This document shows, one piece after another, positions 45,455-54,352 of a DNA stretch of 64,000 nucleotides (position 1 is the first letter of the stretch; each line of letters starts with the position of its first letter). The translations under genes were made by a program, and so were the position numbers. Under the pieces are notes generated by a model. That model was not told the DNA's origin, ran no database searches, and saw nothing but the letters and a program-made list of their open reading frames with translations. Source of the stretch: an uncultured Oscillospiraceae bacterium (lineage in GTDB: Bacteria; Bacillota; Clostridia; Oscillospirales; Acutalibacteraceae); contig URPR01000002.1 of assembly GCA_900549775.1 (NCBI GenBank), positions 44,833 to 108,832 on the forward strand, in the 5' to 3' direction.

Positions 45455-45928
45455 ATGCCAACTGAAAACAAGACTACGAATTTAAGTTTAAATAGCTGGC
45501 TTGCCACCGACAAGCCGAAAAGGGAAGATTTCGTGAATGATAACAATATAATTGATACGGTGTTGGGAACTCATATAGCGGACACTAGCTTACATATTAC
45601 GGAAGAGTTTGTGGAGTCAATTTCGAATTCAGCGGTTATTGGAACTTTAGCTGGAGATGGAGAAAGTTACTGCATACACACTTTGCCAATAACTCCAAAA
45701 TTTATTATAGTGTTTTTAAAAAGTCAGCCACCAACTAAATATGATGCTAGCAACAACTACACTTTGTGCAATTACGCTATAGCGTGCCCCGGGTATGGAA
45801 ATTCTAAAGGAATATCATTAAGTGAAAATAAGCTAACGCTTAATCAATCGACTTCCACCCCTGTAGACAAAGTTTTTATAAATTTGAACCTTAAATACGG
45901 CCAATACGTTTACATTGCATTCAAATGA
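45455..45928 (+). CDS. Short tail fibre-like protein
   Basis: 157 aa. N-terminal LSLNSWLATDKPKREDFVNDNNIIDTV is the usual attachment segment of Gram-positive tail fibres (LNSWxxxDKPxRxDFN). The remaining beta-rich region holds a small C-terminal domain; no chaperone or long receptor-binding shaft follows. AAAGGAGGA precedes the ATG. It is the last gene of the block, with a terminator after it. Confidence 0.8.
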   Translation: MPTENKTTNLSLNSWLATDKPKREDFVNDNNIIDTVLGTHIADTSLHITEEFVESISNSAVIGTLAGDGESYCIHTLPITPKFIIVFLKSQPPTKYDASNNYTLCNYAIACPGYGNSKGISLSENKLTLNQSTSTPVDKVFINLNLKYGQYVYIAFK

Positions 45929-45943
45929 ACTAAGAGTAAAGTT

Positions 45944-45972
45944 CCTATAGTTTTTAGCTATAGGGCTTTTTT
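45944..45972 (+). terminator. Intrinsic terminator of the phage-like block
   Basis: CCTATAG (45944-45950) pairs with CTATAGG (45958-45964), followed by GCTTTTTTA. It closes the block before the rsmD promoter. Confidence 0.85.
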
Positions 45973-46016
45973 ATTTTTCCATGAGGAATTAATCGAAGAA
46001 CTTATTTTGATATATA

Positions 46017-46045
46017 TTGACAAAAAACGGAAAATAGCAGATAAT
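46017..46045 (+). promoter_or_regulatory. Sigma-A-type promoter of rsmD
   Basis: TTGACA (46017-46022), 17-base spacer, GATAAT (46040-46045). It serves rsmD-coaD independently of the phage-like block. Confidence 0.8.
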
Positions 46046-46066
46046 ATTACACAGGAGTGATGTCTT

Positions 46067-46606
46067 ATGCGAGTGATAACTGGCAGTGCTAAAGGCAAAC
46101 GCCTGGAGACATTAAGCGGTGTAGCTGTAAGGCCAACTACGGATAGAGTAAAAGAAGCTATTTTTAGTGCTATTCAGTTTGAAATTGATGGGAGAAACTT
46201 TCTGGACTTGTTTGCAGGTTCGGGACAAATGGCTATAGAAGCACTTAGCAGAGGGGCATTGAGTGCAAGTTTGGTCGATTCCTCTAGAGAGTCTGTGAGC
46301 GTTATAAAGAAAAATTTAGAGTTGTGTAAACTTTGCGATAAAGCAGAAATTTTTAATACTGATTATTTTACGTTTTTGAAAAAAAACAAGACATTTTTCG
46401 ATATAGCCTTTTTGGATCCGCCGTATAAAAAAGGGATTTTACAAGAGGCTTTGCCAAAGGTAGCTGGGATTATGAATAAGGATGGAATTATAATTTGTGA
46501 ACATCCTAATGATGAAATTTTACCTGAAGAAATAGGTGAAAATTTTAATTTGTGCAAAAAAATGAAATATGGTAAAATAATAATTGAAATGTTTAGGGAA
46601 ATATAA
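46067..46606 (+). CDS. rsmD: 16S rRNA guanine(966)-N2-methyltransferase RsmD
   Basis: 179 aa. RsmD motifs: GSAKGKRLETL, RPTTDRVKEAIFS, FLDLFAGSGQMAIEALSRGA (SAM site) and the catalytic DPPY in AFLDPPYKKG. AGGAGTGATG lies before the ATG. It precedes coaD, the conserved pairing. Confidence 0.97.
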   Translation: MRVITGSAKGKRLETLSGVAVRPTTDRVKEAIFSAIQFEIDGRNFLDLFAGSGQMAIEALSRGALSASLVDSSRESVSVIKKNLELCKLCDKAEIFNTDYFTFLKKNKTFFDIAFLDPPYKKGILQEALPKVAGIMNKDGIIICEHPNDEILPEEIGENFNLCKKMKYGKIIIEMFREI

Positions 46607-46623
46607 AAGGAGCATTTGCGTGT

Positions 46624-47100
46624 ATGAGAGTAGCAATATGCCCGGGAAGCTTTGACCCTGTGACTATAGGCCATGTGGATATTATAAAAAGAGCTTCTGC
46701 ACTTTTTGACAGAGTAGTAGTGACAGTACTAATAAACAAAGAAAAAAATACGGTCTTTTCGATAGATGAAAGAAAGGTCTTATTGCAGAAGTCTTTAAAA
46801 TGTTTACATAATGTTGAAATAACATCATACGATGGACTGTTAGTGGAATTTTCAAAAAAAATGAGTGCTAATGTAGTGGTAAGAGGTCTTAGAGCAGTTT
46901 CTGACTTTGAGTACGAATTGCAGACAGCTTTAACAAATAAAAAACTTTATGATAATATCGAAACTGTGTTTTTACCTAGTAGTCCAGAAAATATGTATAT
47001 TAGTTCAAGCTTAGTTAGACAGGTTGCTAGTTTCCACGGAGATGTTTCGAGTTTTGTTCCCAAAGAAATAATAAAAGATATAGAAAAAAAATTTATGTAA
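46624..47100 (+). CDS. coaD: Phosphopantetheine adenylyltransferase CoaD
   Basis: 158 aa, fourth step of coenzyme A synthesis. Nucleotidyltransferase motifs PGSFDPVTIGHVDII (near the N-terminus) and the VVRGLRAVSDFEYELQ and ISSSLVRQVASFHGDVSSFVP motifs are all present. AAAGGAGC lies upstream. Follows rsmD in one transcript. Confidence 0.98.
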   Translation: MRVAICPGSFDPVTIGHVDIIKRASALFDRVVVTVLINKEKNTVFSIDERKVLLQKSLKCLHNVEITSYDGLLVEFSKKMSANVVVRGLRAVSDFEYELQTALTNKKLYDNIETVFLPSSPENMYISSSLVRQVASFHGDVSSFVPKEIIKDIEKKFM

Positions 47101-47113
47101 AGGAAGTTTGATT

Positions 47114-47569
47114 ATGAAAATAGAAGAGTGTTTAAATGAACTGGAAGAAATTTTAGATGAATCTTGGAATTTGCCACTTTTTAAGGGAAAAGTTTTTGTT
47201 GATGTGGAAAGAATAAAAGAAAACTTTGAAAAAATAAGGGAATCTTTGCCCGATGAAATACGTCAAGCAAAAGCAATTGTTGCAGATAGAGCTCAAATAA
47301 TCGAAGATGCCAAAACCGAATCTAGTACGATCATAAAAGTTGCTCAGGAGAAAGCAAAAAATATTTTAAGTCACGATGAGCTCGTAAAAAGGGCAGAAGA
47401 AACGTCGGAAAGTATCATTTCCGAGGCAAAAATAAAAGCTAGAGATATGAAAAAAGCAGCAAATGAGTATGTAGAAGAACTCATGAAAAAAACAGACGAT
47501 GTGCTGATGAACAGCATAACTGAGCTCAGGCAAGCTAGGAAAGATTTAAGAAATTCCGCTCAAAATTAG
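47114..47569 (+). CDS. Coiled-coil protein, V/F-ATPase stalk-like
   Basis: 151 aa, almost entirely helical with alternating Ala/Glu/Lys heptads, including repeated AKAIVADRAQIIEDAKTES, AEETSESIISEAKIKARDM units. It resembles the soluble part of ATPase stalk subunits (b/E/H-like) and DivIVA-type proteins and is often found after coaD in clostridia. No membrane segment. The specific function is unknown. ATG 47114 follows AAAGGAAG. Confidence 0.75.
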   Translation: MKIEECLNELEEILDESWNLPLFKGKVFVDVERIKENFEKIRESLPDEIRQAKAIVADRAQIIEDAKTESSTIIKVAQEKAKNILSHDELVKRAEETSESIISEAKIKARDMKKAANEYVEELMKKTDDVLMNSITELRQARKDLRNSAQN

Positions 47570-47589
47570 TTTATTTTACTATTATTGTA

Positions 47590-47618
47590 TTGTATATTAT
47601 TCTTCTTTGTGTTATAAT
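47590..47618 (+). promoter_or_regulatory. Sigma-A-type promoter of hpf
   Basis: TTGTAT (47590-47595), 17-base spacer, TATAAT (47613-47618), about 50 bases before the hpf start. Confidence 0.7.
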
Positions 47619-47666
47619 AAACAACGTCACTAAATGTAAATTATTTCTATGAGGAGATGTATTTAG

Positions 47667-48200
47667 ATGAAGGTTTTTATTACAGGCAGAAAAGTTACCT
47701 TAAAGGATAGTTTCAAAGAACTTGTTGAAAAAAAGCTCTCGAAATTCGACCGAATGTTTGATGACAATACAATGGCAAATGTAACGGTTACGCTCGAAAA
47801 AGACAGAGAAACTGTTGAAATAACGATCAACCACAACGGCAAATTTTACAGAGCAGAGGATACTTCACTCAATATGAACGAGTCATTGGATAAGGTCTTA
47901 CATGCATTGACTAGACAGTTTCGCAAAAATAAAACAAAACTCGAAAAAAGGTTCCGTCAAGGTTCAATAGAACAGTGTTTCCAAATTGATGAAAGTGAAA
48001 TTAAAGATGAGAAAGAATATGAGATTGTCAGGAAGAAAAAGTTCCCGGTAAAGCCAATCTCAATAGACGATGCGATATTGGAAATGAACATGATAGGTCA
48101 CAAATTTTATATGTTTAGAAATGAAAAAACAAACGAAATAAACTTGGTGTACATCAGAAAAGACGGAAAATACGGTCTCTTGGTTCCAGACGATATGTAA
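47667..48200 (+). CDS. hpf: Ribosome hibernation promoting factor, long form
   Basis: 177 aa. The N-terminal domain (about 1-105: FITGRKVTLKDSFKELVEKK, VTLEKDRETVEITIN) binds the ribosomal decoding centre; the C-terminal domain (about 118-175: FPVKPISIDDAILEMNMIGHKFYMFRN) dimerises and joins two ribosomes into 100S particles. AGGAGATG precedes the ATG. It has its own promoter and terminator. Confidence 0.97.
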   Translation: MKVFITGRKVTLKDSFKELVEKKLSKFDRMFDDNTMANVTVTLEKDRETVEITINHNGKFYRAEDTSLNMNESLDKVLHALTRQFRKNKTKLEKRFRQGSIEQCFQIDESEIKDEKEYEIVRKKKFPVKPISIDDAILEMNMIGHKFYMFRNEKTNEINLVYIRKDGKYGLLVPDDM

Positions 48201-48206
48201 AAGTGA

Positions 48207-48240
48207 AAGAACTCCCTTTTAAAAGGGAGTTCTTTATTTA
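48207..48240. terminator. Bidirectional terminator between hpf and the DUF4830-type gene
   Basis: A 28-base perfect palindrome (48207-48234) with flanking A- and T-runs between two convergent genes. Confidence 0.88.
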
Positions 48241-48261
48241 TCTGAACTGCAAATTCAAGTT

Positions 48262-48858
48262 TTAGTCTACAGGAGCGTTTGGCATTCTCGGGTCTGGCTC
48301 TAAGGTCGGGTTAAAGGTGCTTTTAATGGGTTCATCATTATTAATAGCAATGCTTGGTTTTACCTCGGTGCTGTTATTTGACGTACCGGTTTGCTCTAAG
48401 AAACTATGCATGAAACCACCAAGCTCTATGGAACAAATGTCACCGGCGATGGCTTTGTTGTTGTAAACTAAAATATTAGCACGAACACCTTCAGAAATAT
48501 TTTTGTAGTTTAGGACCTGATAAGTGTATCTAACGCATGCTTTTCCTTTGTATTTTTCTAAATCCATCCCTTGTTTTTTTTGTATTTCATTGTATTTTTC
48601 ATAAACTGCGTTAAATGTTTCAGGAACCGTAACTTTTTGCATTTCTAGGGGTTCACAATTTACCTGCCACCCAAACTGAGATAAAAAATTAACTCTGTCT
48701 TCATTAGTTTTTGCACACGTGCTGTACTTTTCTGGTATGCCTTCCTCAGAGTGGTGTTGAGATCTAAATATAGAAACCCCGATTATTATTGCTATTATTG
48801 AAATAAAAAAAAGTAAAAATAATTTTATTTTTTTAGATTTTACTGTAAAAACAAACAT
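48262..48858 (-). CDS. Membrane-anchored DUF4830-type protein
   Basis: 198 aa. N-terminal membrane segment (about 13-31), then a DUF4830-like domain: NEDRVNFLSQFGWQVNCEPL, VTVPETFNAVYEKYNEIQKKQG, KGKACVRYTYQVLNY, RANILVYNNKAIAGDICSIE. The rest is a polar Pro-rich tail ending DPRMPNAPVD. Known only as a clostridial conserved protein of unknown role, probably facing the cell exterior. AAAGGAGGA lies before the ATG. Confidence 0.83.
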   Translation of the reverse strand: MFVFTVKSKKIKLFLLFFISIIAIIIGVSIFRSQHHSEEGIPEKYSTCAKTNEDRVNFLSQFGWQVNCEPLEMQKVTVPETFNAVYEKYNEIQKKQGMDLEKYKGKACVRYTYQVLNYKNISEGVRANILVYNNKAIAGDICSIELGGFMHSFLEQTGTSNNSTEVKPSIAINNDEPIKSTFNPTLEPDPRMPNAPVD

Positions 48859-48988
48859 GTGATGAATCCTCCTTTTATTAAAATATATTCAAGCAAATAA
48901 AAATCATGTTTTTATTTTCGCATATTTTATCATTAATGATTTTGTGTTAAAATAACTATAAGTAATAATTTAAGAAGGAGCGACCTGA

Positions 48989-50701
48989 ATGAAAGAAAAA
49001 GAAATTTATGAACTCTGGAGAAAAAACGCTGTAGAAGACGCAGACTTAATAGAAGACCTTGAAAAAATAGAAAATTACGAAAATGAAATATATGACAGAT
49101 TTTACAAGGATTTAAGCTTTGGAACGGCAGGACTTAGAGGGATAATAGGTGCAGGCAGCAACAGGATGAATATTTACACTGTAAGAAAAGCTACAAAAGG
49201 CCTTGCAGATTATTTAAACTTAAATTACAAAAGCCCAAGTGTTGCCATATCTTTTGATTCAAGAATAAAATCAGATCTTTTTGCAAAAGAAGCTGCTAAA
49301 GTTTTAGCCGCAAATGAAATAAAAGTATATATAGTAAAAGAACTTTGCCCTGTGCCATTTTTATCTTTTGCGGTGCGGTCTTTATCTACCAGTGCGGGCA
49401 TTATGATAACGGCCAGTCATAACCCTTCAAACTACAATGGTTATAAATGCTATGGACCAGATGGTTGCCAAATGACTGAAAAATCGGCAAATAAGGTTTA
49501 CGAACTGATAGAAAAAGTAGATATATTCAATGTAAAAACAGTCGACTTTAATGAAGCTGTAAGTGAAGGCAAAATAGTTTTTATAGAAGATGATTTGAAG
49601 GAAAAATATTTAGATGCTGTAGAAGCACAAAGCATAAATAAAAATATTTGTAGAGATTCTGGACTTAGGGTAGTTTATACTCCGCTTAACGGAGCCGGGA
49701 ACAAATTCGTCAGAGAAATTTTTAACAGAATAGGCGTAGATGACGTACACGTGGTAAAAGAGCAAGAAAATCCGGATGGCAACTTTCCTACCTGCAAGTA
49801 CCCAAACCCGGAAGCTAGGGAAGCTTTGTCACTTGCTGTGAAGTTGGCAGAAAAGGTAGATGCAGATCTTGTAGTGGCTACAGACCCGGATAGTGACAGG
49901 CTGGGCATAGCGGTTAAAAATGAAAACGAATACGCTTTCCTGAGCGGTAACGAAGTCGGAATAATTCTGTTTGAATATATTTTATCACAGAGAAAATTAA
50001 ATGGCACTTTGCCTCAAAGGCCTTTTGCGGTGAAAACCATTGTTTCTACGGATTTAACGGATAAGATAGCCGAGAGATATGACTGCGAGTTGAAGGAAGT
50101 GCTGACAGGCTTTAAATATATAGGAGAACAAATTTTAGGGCTTGAAAAGAAAGGACAAGAGTATAGATTTGTTTTTGGGTATGAGGAAAGCTATGGGTAT
50201 CTTTCGGGAACATACGTTAGAGACAAAGATGGGGTAGTGGCTTCTATGTTGATCTGCGAATTGGCCGCATATTTGAAGAAACAAAATAAAACTTTAGTTG
50301 ACTTTGTAAATGACCTTTATGAAAAATACGGGTTTTATGAAAATACAGTTTTGAATTTTGGGTTTAAAGGTGCGCAAGGTTCTGCTAAAATGGCAAAAAT
50401 TATGGATAACTTAAGGGAAAAGCCTTTTAATGAAATTGCTGGTTATAAAGTTGTAAAGATAGCGGACTACAGTGTCCTTAAAAAACTTGATATTGCAACA
50501 GGAAGAGAAACCAACATCGACTTGCCTAAATCGAACGTTTTGTCGTTTTATTTGGAGAACAACAATAAATTGATGATAAGGCCTTCCGGGACTGAACCGA
50601 AGATAAAGGCTTATATAACTGCTGTGGGCAAAAGTTTTAGCGAATCTAAAAAAATTACAAAAGAAATCACAAATTTTATTTCTAAAATAATTAACGATTG
50701 A
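48989..50701 (+). CDS. Phosphoglucomutase/phosphomannomutase family enzyme
   Basis: 570 aa, alpha-D-phosphohexomutase. Catalytic phosphoserine in TASHNPSNYNG, metal-binding DPDSDRLG, sugar-binding GYEESYGY and phosphate-binding RPSGTEPKIK motifs are all present. The length fits the PgcA-type phospho-sugar mutase that interconverts glucose-1- and -6-phosphate. The substrate (glucose or mannose) cannot be told from motifs. AGGAGCGA precedes the ATG. Confidence 0.94.
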   Translation: MKEKEIYELWRKNAVEDADLIEDLEKIENYENEIYDRFYKDLSFGTAGLRGIIGAGSNRMNIYTVRKATKGLADYLNLNYKSPSVAISFDSRIKSDLFAKEAAKVLAANEIKVYIVKELCPVPFLSFAVRSLSTSAGIMITASHNPSNYNGYKCYGPDGCQMTEKSANKVYELIEKVDIFNVKTVDFNEAVSEGKIVFIEDDLKEKYLDAVEAQSINKNICRDSGLRVVYTPLNGAGNKFVREIFNRIGVDDVHVVKEQENPDGNFPTCKYPNPEAREALSLAVKLAEKVDADLVVATDPDSDRLGIAVKNENEYAFLSGNEVGIILFEYILSQRKLNGTLPQRPFAVKTIVSTDLTDKIAERYDCELKEVLTGFKYIGEQILGLEKKGQEYRFVFGYEESYGYLSGTYVRDKDGVVASMLICELAAYLKKQNKTLVDFVNDLYEKYGFYENTVLNFGFKGAQGSAKMAKIMDNLREKPFNEIAGYKVVKIADYSVLKKLDIATGRETNIDLPKSNVLSFYLENNNKLMIRPSGTEPKIKAYITAVGKSFSESKKITKEITNFISKIIND

Positions 50702-50760
50702 CCTTATAAAAGTGAATTTATGGATAAAACTAATTTAGAAAAATAAATTAATTTTTTATA

Positions 50761-50788
50761 TTGAAACTTTCAAATGCTGGTGTATAAT
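50761..50788 (+). promoter_or_regulatory. Sigma-A-type promoter of the Cys-rich protein gene
   Basis: TTGAAA (50761-50766), 16-base spacer, TATAAT (50783-50788), about 37 bases before the ATG. Confidence 0.6.
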
Positions 50789-50824
50789 ATAAAAATAGGT
50801 ATAAAATAATGTGGGGGTTGTTGT

Positions 50825-51370
50825 ATGGAATTTTTGAGAAACGTTGGAGAAACTGTTAACAGTGCGATTGATTTTGTGGTAGAAAAGAACCGCAAATTTA
50901 CCAAAACAGCGAAAATTAAACGTCTTATTAAGAAGGAGTCAGATTCAATTATTAGATCCTATATTACTCTTGGTAAGCATTATTATGAGGACTTAAGGGA
51001 CGTACCGGACAATGCTATGAAGAAGATTTGTGATTCTATAGATGAGTCTAAAAAAGAAATCTCAAAATTGAAAGAGAGATTGATTCAAGTAAATATGCAA
51101 GGAAACTATTCTGATTACAGGAACTTTGTTGAAGATGATTTAGACTTTTTTGAACCAACAGAGTGTAGCTGTACGGAGGAATCTTTAGGTGAATTTTGCC
51201 ATTGTGATGAAGATGACAAAACCAGTAAAGATAAGTGTGAGTGTGAAGGAAATACTCAAGTTGGAAAAGAATGTAACTGTGAAGACGGCGAAAAAAACGA
51301 AGATGGCTCATGTAACTGCGACGGAAAAGAGAATAAAAGTACTTCTCACAAGAACAGCAAAAAAAATTAA
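50825..51370 (+). CDS. Hypothetical protein with Cys-rich CxC repeats
   Basis: 181 aa. The first 100 residues are helical and basic, without signal peptide or membrane segment. The last 70 carry repeated CxC pairs (CSC, CHCDE, CECEGN, CNCEDGE, CNCDGKE) in an acidic background, ending in a Lys/Ser tail. The pattern suggests metal binding. I do not recognise the family. It has its own promoter and a strong terminator at 51426-51457. Confidence 0.75.
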   Translation: MEFLRNVGETVNSAIDFVVEKNRKFTKTAKIKRLIKKESDSIIRSYITLGKHYYEDLRDVPDNAMKKICDSIDESKKEISKLKERLIQVNMQGNYSDYRNFVEDDLDFFEPTECSCTEESLGEFCHCDEDDKTSKDKCECEGNTQVGKECNCEDGEKNEDGSCNCDGKENKSTSHKNSKKN

Positions 51371-51425
51371 TATATTTTTCAATTGTACAAAAATATTAGA
51401 TATGAAAATGATATAATGTAAAATT

Positions 51426-51457
51426 AAAAACCAGCCATGTCACAATGGCTGGTTTTT
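51426..51457. terminator. Intrinsic terminator after the Cys-rich gene
   Basis: A 13-bp stem (51426-51438 with 51445-51457) with a GTCACA loop; A- and T-rich flanks allow use from both sides. The next gene, pyk, ends 100 bases away on the other strand. Confidence 0.85.
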
Positions 51458-51559
51458 AATTCTAATAAAGTCCCTAGAATTATGTTGTGTGTTAATTTTT
51501 TTCTCATAAACTTGTCCCACTGGTACGAATTAATTATCAAGAAAATTAAATTTGTTAGC

Positions 51560-53311
51560 TCAAGCAAATCCTACGTTGCTAAAAACTATCCCTTTAGCTG
51601 CATCCAACGTAACGGTTGTTCCGCTTTTTAAAAGTTTTGTGGCATTTTTAGCACCTACGATAGTCGGTTTGCAAAGATTATTGGCAGCTATTGCGGCATG
51701 TGAGTCTAGTCCGTCAGACTCAGTAATGATCCCCGCTGCTTCTTTCAATAACTTGCTGATTTTATCTGAAGTTTCAGGTATTACCAAAATGTCGCCCGGG
51801 ACAAAATTTTTCTTTGCTTCTTGTTCATTTTGGCACACACAAAGATTCGCGCAAGCATGGTACTTATTTATGCCTGTGCCGGAAACTAAAACATTTCCTA
51901 TAAGTTGTACTTTAAGGAGATTTGTAGTACCGGAAACTCCAAAAGGAATGCCGGCTGTTAAAATTGCCAAATCGCCTTTTTTTACATAACCTTTGTCATA
52001 AACAGCACTTACTATATGATCAAACAATTCGTCTATACCTTTTTTTTCTTTCATCAACAGCGGAGTGACACCAAAAAGTAAATTCATTTGCCTCATGACA
52101 GTTTTACTGGTGGTACCAGCTAAGATAGGACAAGCTGGCTTATATTTTGAAATAACTTCGGCAGTTCGACCTGACTTACTAACTGTTATAATGCAAGTAG
52201 CATCTAGCTCATGAGCCGTAGCACATGTAGAATGCGAAATAGCAGACGTGACAGTAGCTTTAACAGGTAAATCCATCTCTGAGAACTTTTTCTTGTAATC
52301 TACATCTTGCTCGGTTCGTTCCGCTATGGTTGCCATAGTTTTTACAGCTTGTACAGGATACTTGCCGGCTGCTGTTTCAGCAGAAAGCATGATGGCACCA
52401 GTGCCATCGTATATGGCGTTGGCGACATCTGTGCATTCGGCTCTAGTTGGGCGAGGGTGGCTTACCATAGAGTCCAGCATTTGTGTGGCGATGATAACAT
52501 ACTTTCCAGTAGCGCAAGCTTTTTTCACAAGCTTTTTTTGGATAATCGGAATATCTTCAATTGGAACCTCGACTCCCAAATCTCCTCGCGCAACCATAAT
52601 TCCATCGGACACGGTCAATATTTCATCTATGTTTTTAATGCCTTCAGAATTTTCAATTTTAGCAATTATTTTTATATGATCGCCGTTATTTTTACAAAGC
52701 TCTTTTTTTAAGAGTCTGATATCATCGGCTGAACGTGTAAAAGAAGCTGCTATGAAATCAAAATCTTCTTGCACAGCAAATTTTATATCTTTTTTATCTT
52801 TTGGATTTATAAAAGGAAGAGATAAACTTATTTCTGGAATATTTATACTTTTGTTGGCTGAAAGCGTTCCAGGATTTAAAACTGTACATTCTATGACTTT
52901 TTCAGAACAATTTTTTACTTCAAGTTCAACTAGTCCATCATCGATTAATATTTTTACGCCGGGCTTAACATCTTTGTACAAGTCTTTATAGCTTACACTA
53001 ACCTTTGTCTCATCACCGATTACATCGTCCATAAGTAAGCAAAATTTTTGATTTAATTTCAGATCTATTTTAGAGGTAGAAAATTTTCCGATGCGAATTT
53101 CAGGTCCTTTAGTATCCAGGAGCAAAGCTATAGGTAAGGAAAGTTCTTTGCGTATTTTCTTTACCGCATCAGCTCTGACCTTTTGTTCTTCTCTTTCCTG
53201 ATGCGACATGTTTAACCTAGCAACATCCATGCCGGCCAGCATCAATTTTTTTAGTACTTTCTCATTATCCGTTGCCGGCCCCAACGTACAAACTATTTTT
53301 GTTTTTCTCAT
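51560..53311 (-). CDS. pyk: Pyruvate kinase
   Basis: 583 aa. Barrel motifs: KIVCTLGPATDNEKVLKKLM, DTKGPEIR, MVARGDLGVEVPIEDIP, ATQMLDSMVSHPRPTRAECTDVANA. After the usual allosteric domain it carries the C-terminal phosphohistidine-type extension (about 475-583), including ESDGLDSHAAIAANN, typical of Bacillus-like pyruvate kinases. GGAGGTAAT precedes the ATG. Transcribed alone, leftward. Confidence 0.97.
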   Translation of the reverse strand: MRKTKIVCTLGPATDNEKVLKKLMLAGMDVARLNMSHQEREEQKVRADAVKKIRKELSLPIALLLDTKGPEIRIGKFSTSKIDLKLNQKFCLLMDDVIGDETKVSVSYKDLYKDVKPGVKILIDDGLVELEVKNCSEKVIECTVLNPGTLSANKSINIPEISLSLPFINPKDKKDIKFAVQEDFDFIAASFTRSADDIRLLKKELCKNNGDHIKIIAKIENSEGIKNIDEILTVSDGIMVARGDLGVEVPIEDIPIIQKKLVKKACATGKYVIIATQMLDSMVSHPRPTRAECTDVANAIYDGTGAIMLSAETAAGKYPVQAVKTMATIAERTEQDVDYKKKFSEMDLPVKATVTSAISHSTCATAHELDATCIITVSKSGRTAEVISKYKPACPILAGTTSKTVMRQMNLLFGVTPLLMKEKKGIDELFDHIVSAVYDKGYVKKGDLAILTAGIPFGVSGTTNLLKVQLIGNVLVSGTGINKYHACANLCVCQNEQEAKKNFVPGDILVIPETSDKISKLLKEAAGIITESDGLDSHAAIAANNLCKPTIVGAKNATKLLKSGTTVTLDAAKGIVFSNVGFA

Positions 53312-53397
53312 TCATTACCTCCAAAATTAATATCAATTGACATTTAGTATAGCATAATTAAATTATTTTGTAAAAATGGAAATTTAAATTTTATTAC

Positions 53398-53426
53398 TTG
53401 AAAAAAAGGTCGAATTGTTATAAAAT
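53398..53426 (+). promoter_or_regulatory. Sigma-A-type promoter of the VanY-like gene
   Basis: TTGAAA (53398-53403), 17-base spacer, TAAAAT (53421-53426), about 34 bases before the ATG. Confidence 0.55.
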
Positions 53427-53459
53427 AAAATTATATTTTTTGTATGGAGCTAAATAAAA

Positions 53460-54335
53460 ATGTCAATATTAGATTTAAAAAATGACGAAACAATTCGAAT
53501 TGATAGTTTCAAAGAAACTGTTCCGGAACCTTTATTTTTATGCGAAAAAGATAAAAACTTTTTCAAAAAAATGTTTAACAGGAAATTTTTACTTTATTTT
53601 AAAATAAAGAGAAAAGACCCTCGCGGAAAAAGGAAGTTAATTATATTAGCTTGTACACCTATTTTAGCAATATGCGTTCTACTTATAGGGATTTTTTTAT
53701 CGGCAAAGAAAAATGAAAATTCATTTTCATTTTTGAAAAGCAATAACCGAGAAATAATAAATTTAAATTCAGATGATGAAAATGAACTTAGCCTGTTAAA
53801 AGTTGAAAATGTTCCTAAACTTACAAATTTTCATGGAGTAGCTTGTGATGACAGGATGGTGAAGGATTTATCTGACATGCTGTCTTGTGCGAAAAAAGAT
53901 AAAATTAATTTAAATTTAATAAATGGTTACATTTCAAAGGACGAAACCGATAAACTATACGAGAAGACTGTTTCAGACTTGATGAAAAATAAAGGCTTAA
54001 CGATGGTTTGTGCAGAAGACATCGCTAAAAAGGAAATAGCAACCCTTAGAGACTGTGAGTCTGGCTTAACCGTGAAAATAACGAAAGATCAGTTGGATTC
54101 TGATGATTTTTTTAAAACAGATGAACACCATTGGTTAGCTAAAAACTGCTATAGTTTTGGCTTTGTACCTAGGACTCCTCAAAACAAAGAAGGAAAAACC
54201 GGGCTAACATTTGACGCTACAATGTACAGATATGTGGGTAGAGAAAACGCCGAAAAAATGAAGATATTGAACATGTGCTTAGAGGAATTTTCTAAGTATA
54301 AAAAGATAGAGAAAAAGAGAGCACTTAGCGCATAA
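53460..54335 (+). CDS. VanY/M15B-like protein lacking zinc ligands
   Basis: 291 aa. Cytoplasmic N-terminus, one membrane segment (about 60-80), then an extracytoplasmic domain with the outline of D,D-carboxypeptidase VanY: INGYISKDETDKLYEKTV, KTDEHHWLAKNCYSFGFVPR, TGLTFDA and YRYVGRENAEKM. But the metal motif normally written SEHQTGLAVD is RDCESGLTVK here (about residues 196-205) and the PWHxRYVG motif is ATMYRYVG (about 254). All three zinc ligands (His, Asp, His) are therefore replaced by Cys, Lys and Met. It is probably a non-catalytic, peptidoglycan-binding relative. The gene ends in a terminator stem. Confidence 0.78.
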   Translation: MSILDLKNDETIRIDSFKETVPEPLFLCEKDKNFFKKMFNRKFLLYFKIKRKDPRGKRKLIILACTPILAICVLLIGIFLSAKKNENSFSFLKSNNREIINLNSDDENELSLLKVENVPKLTNFHGVACDDRMVKDLSDMLSCAKKDKINLNLINGYISKDETDKLYEKTVSDLMKNKGLTMVCAEDIAKKEIATLRDCESGLTVKITKDQLDSDDFFKTDEHHWLAKNCYSFGFVPRTPQNKEGKTGLTFDATMYRYVGRENAEKMKILNMCLEEFSKYKKIEKKRALSA

Positions 54336-54352
54336 GCTAGGTGCTTTTACTT
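54320..54352 (+). terminator. Intrinsic terminator overlapping the end of the VanY-like gene
   Basis: AGCACTTAGC (54320-54329) and GCTAGGTGCT (54336-54345) with one G-U pair, followed by TTTTACTTT. The last codons form the left arm. Confidence 0.8.
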
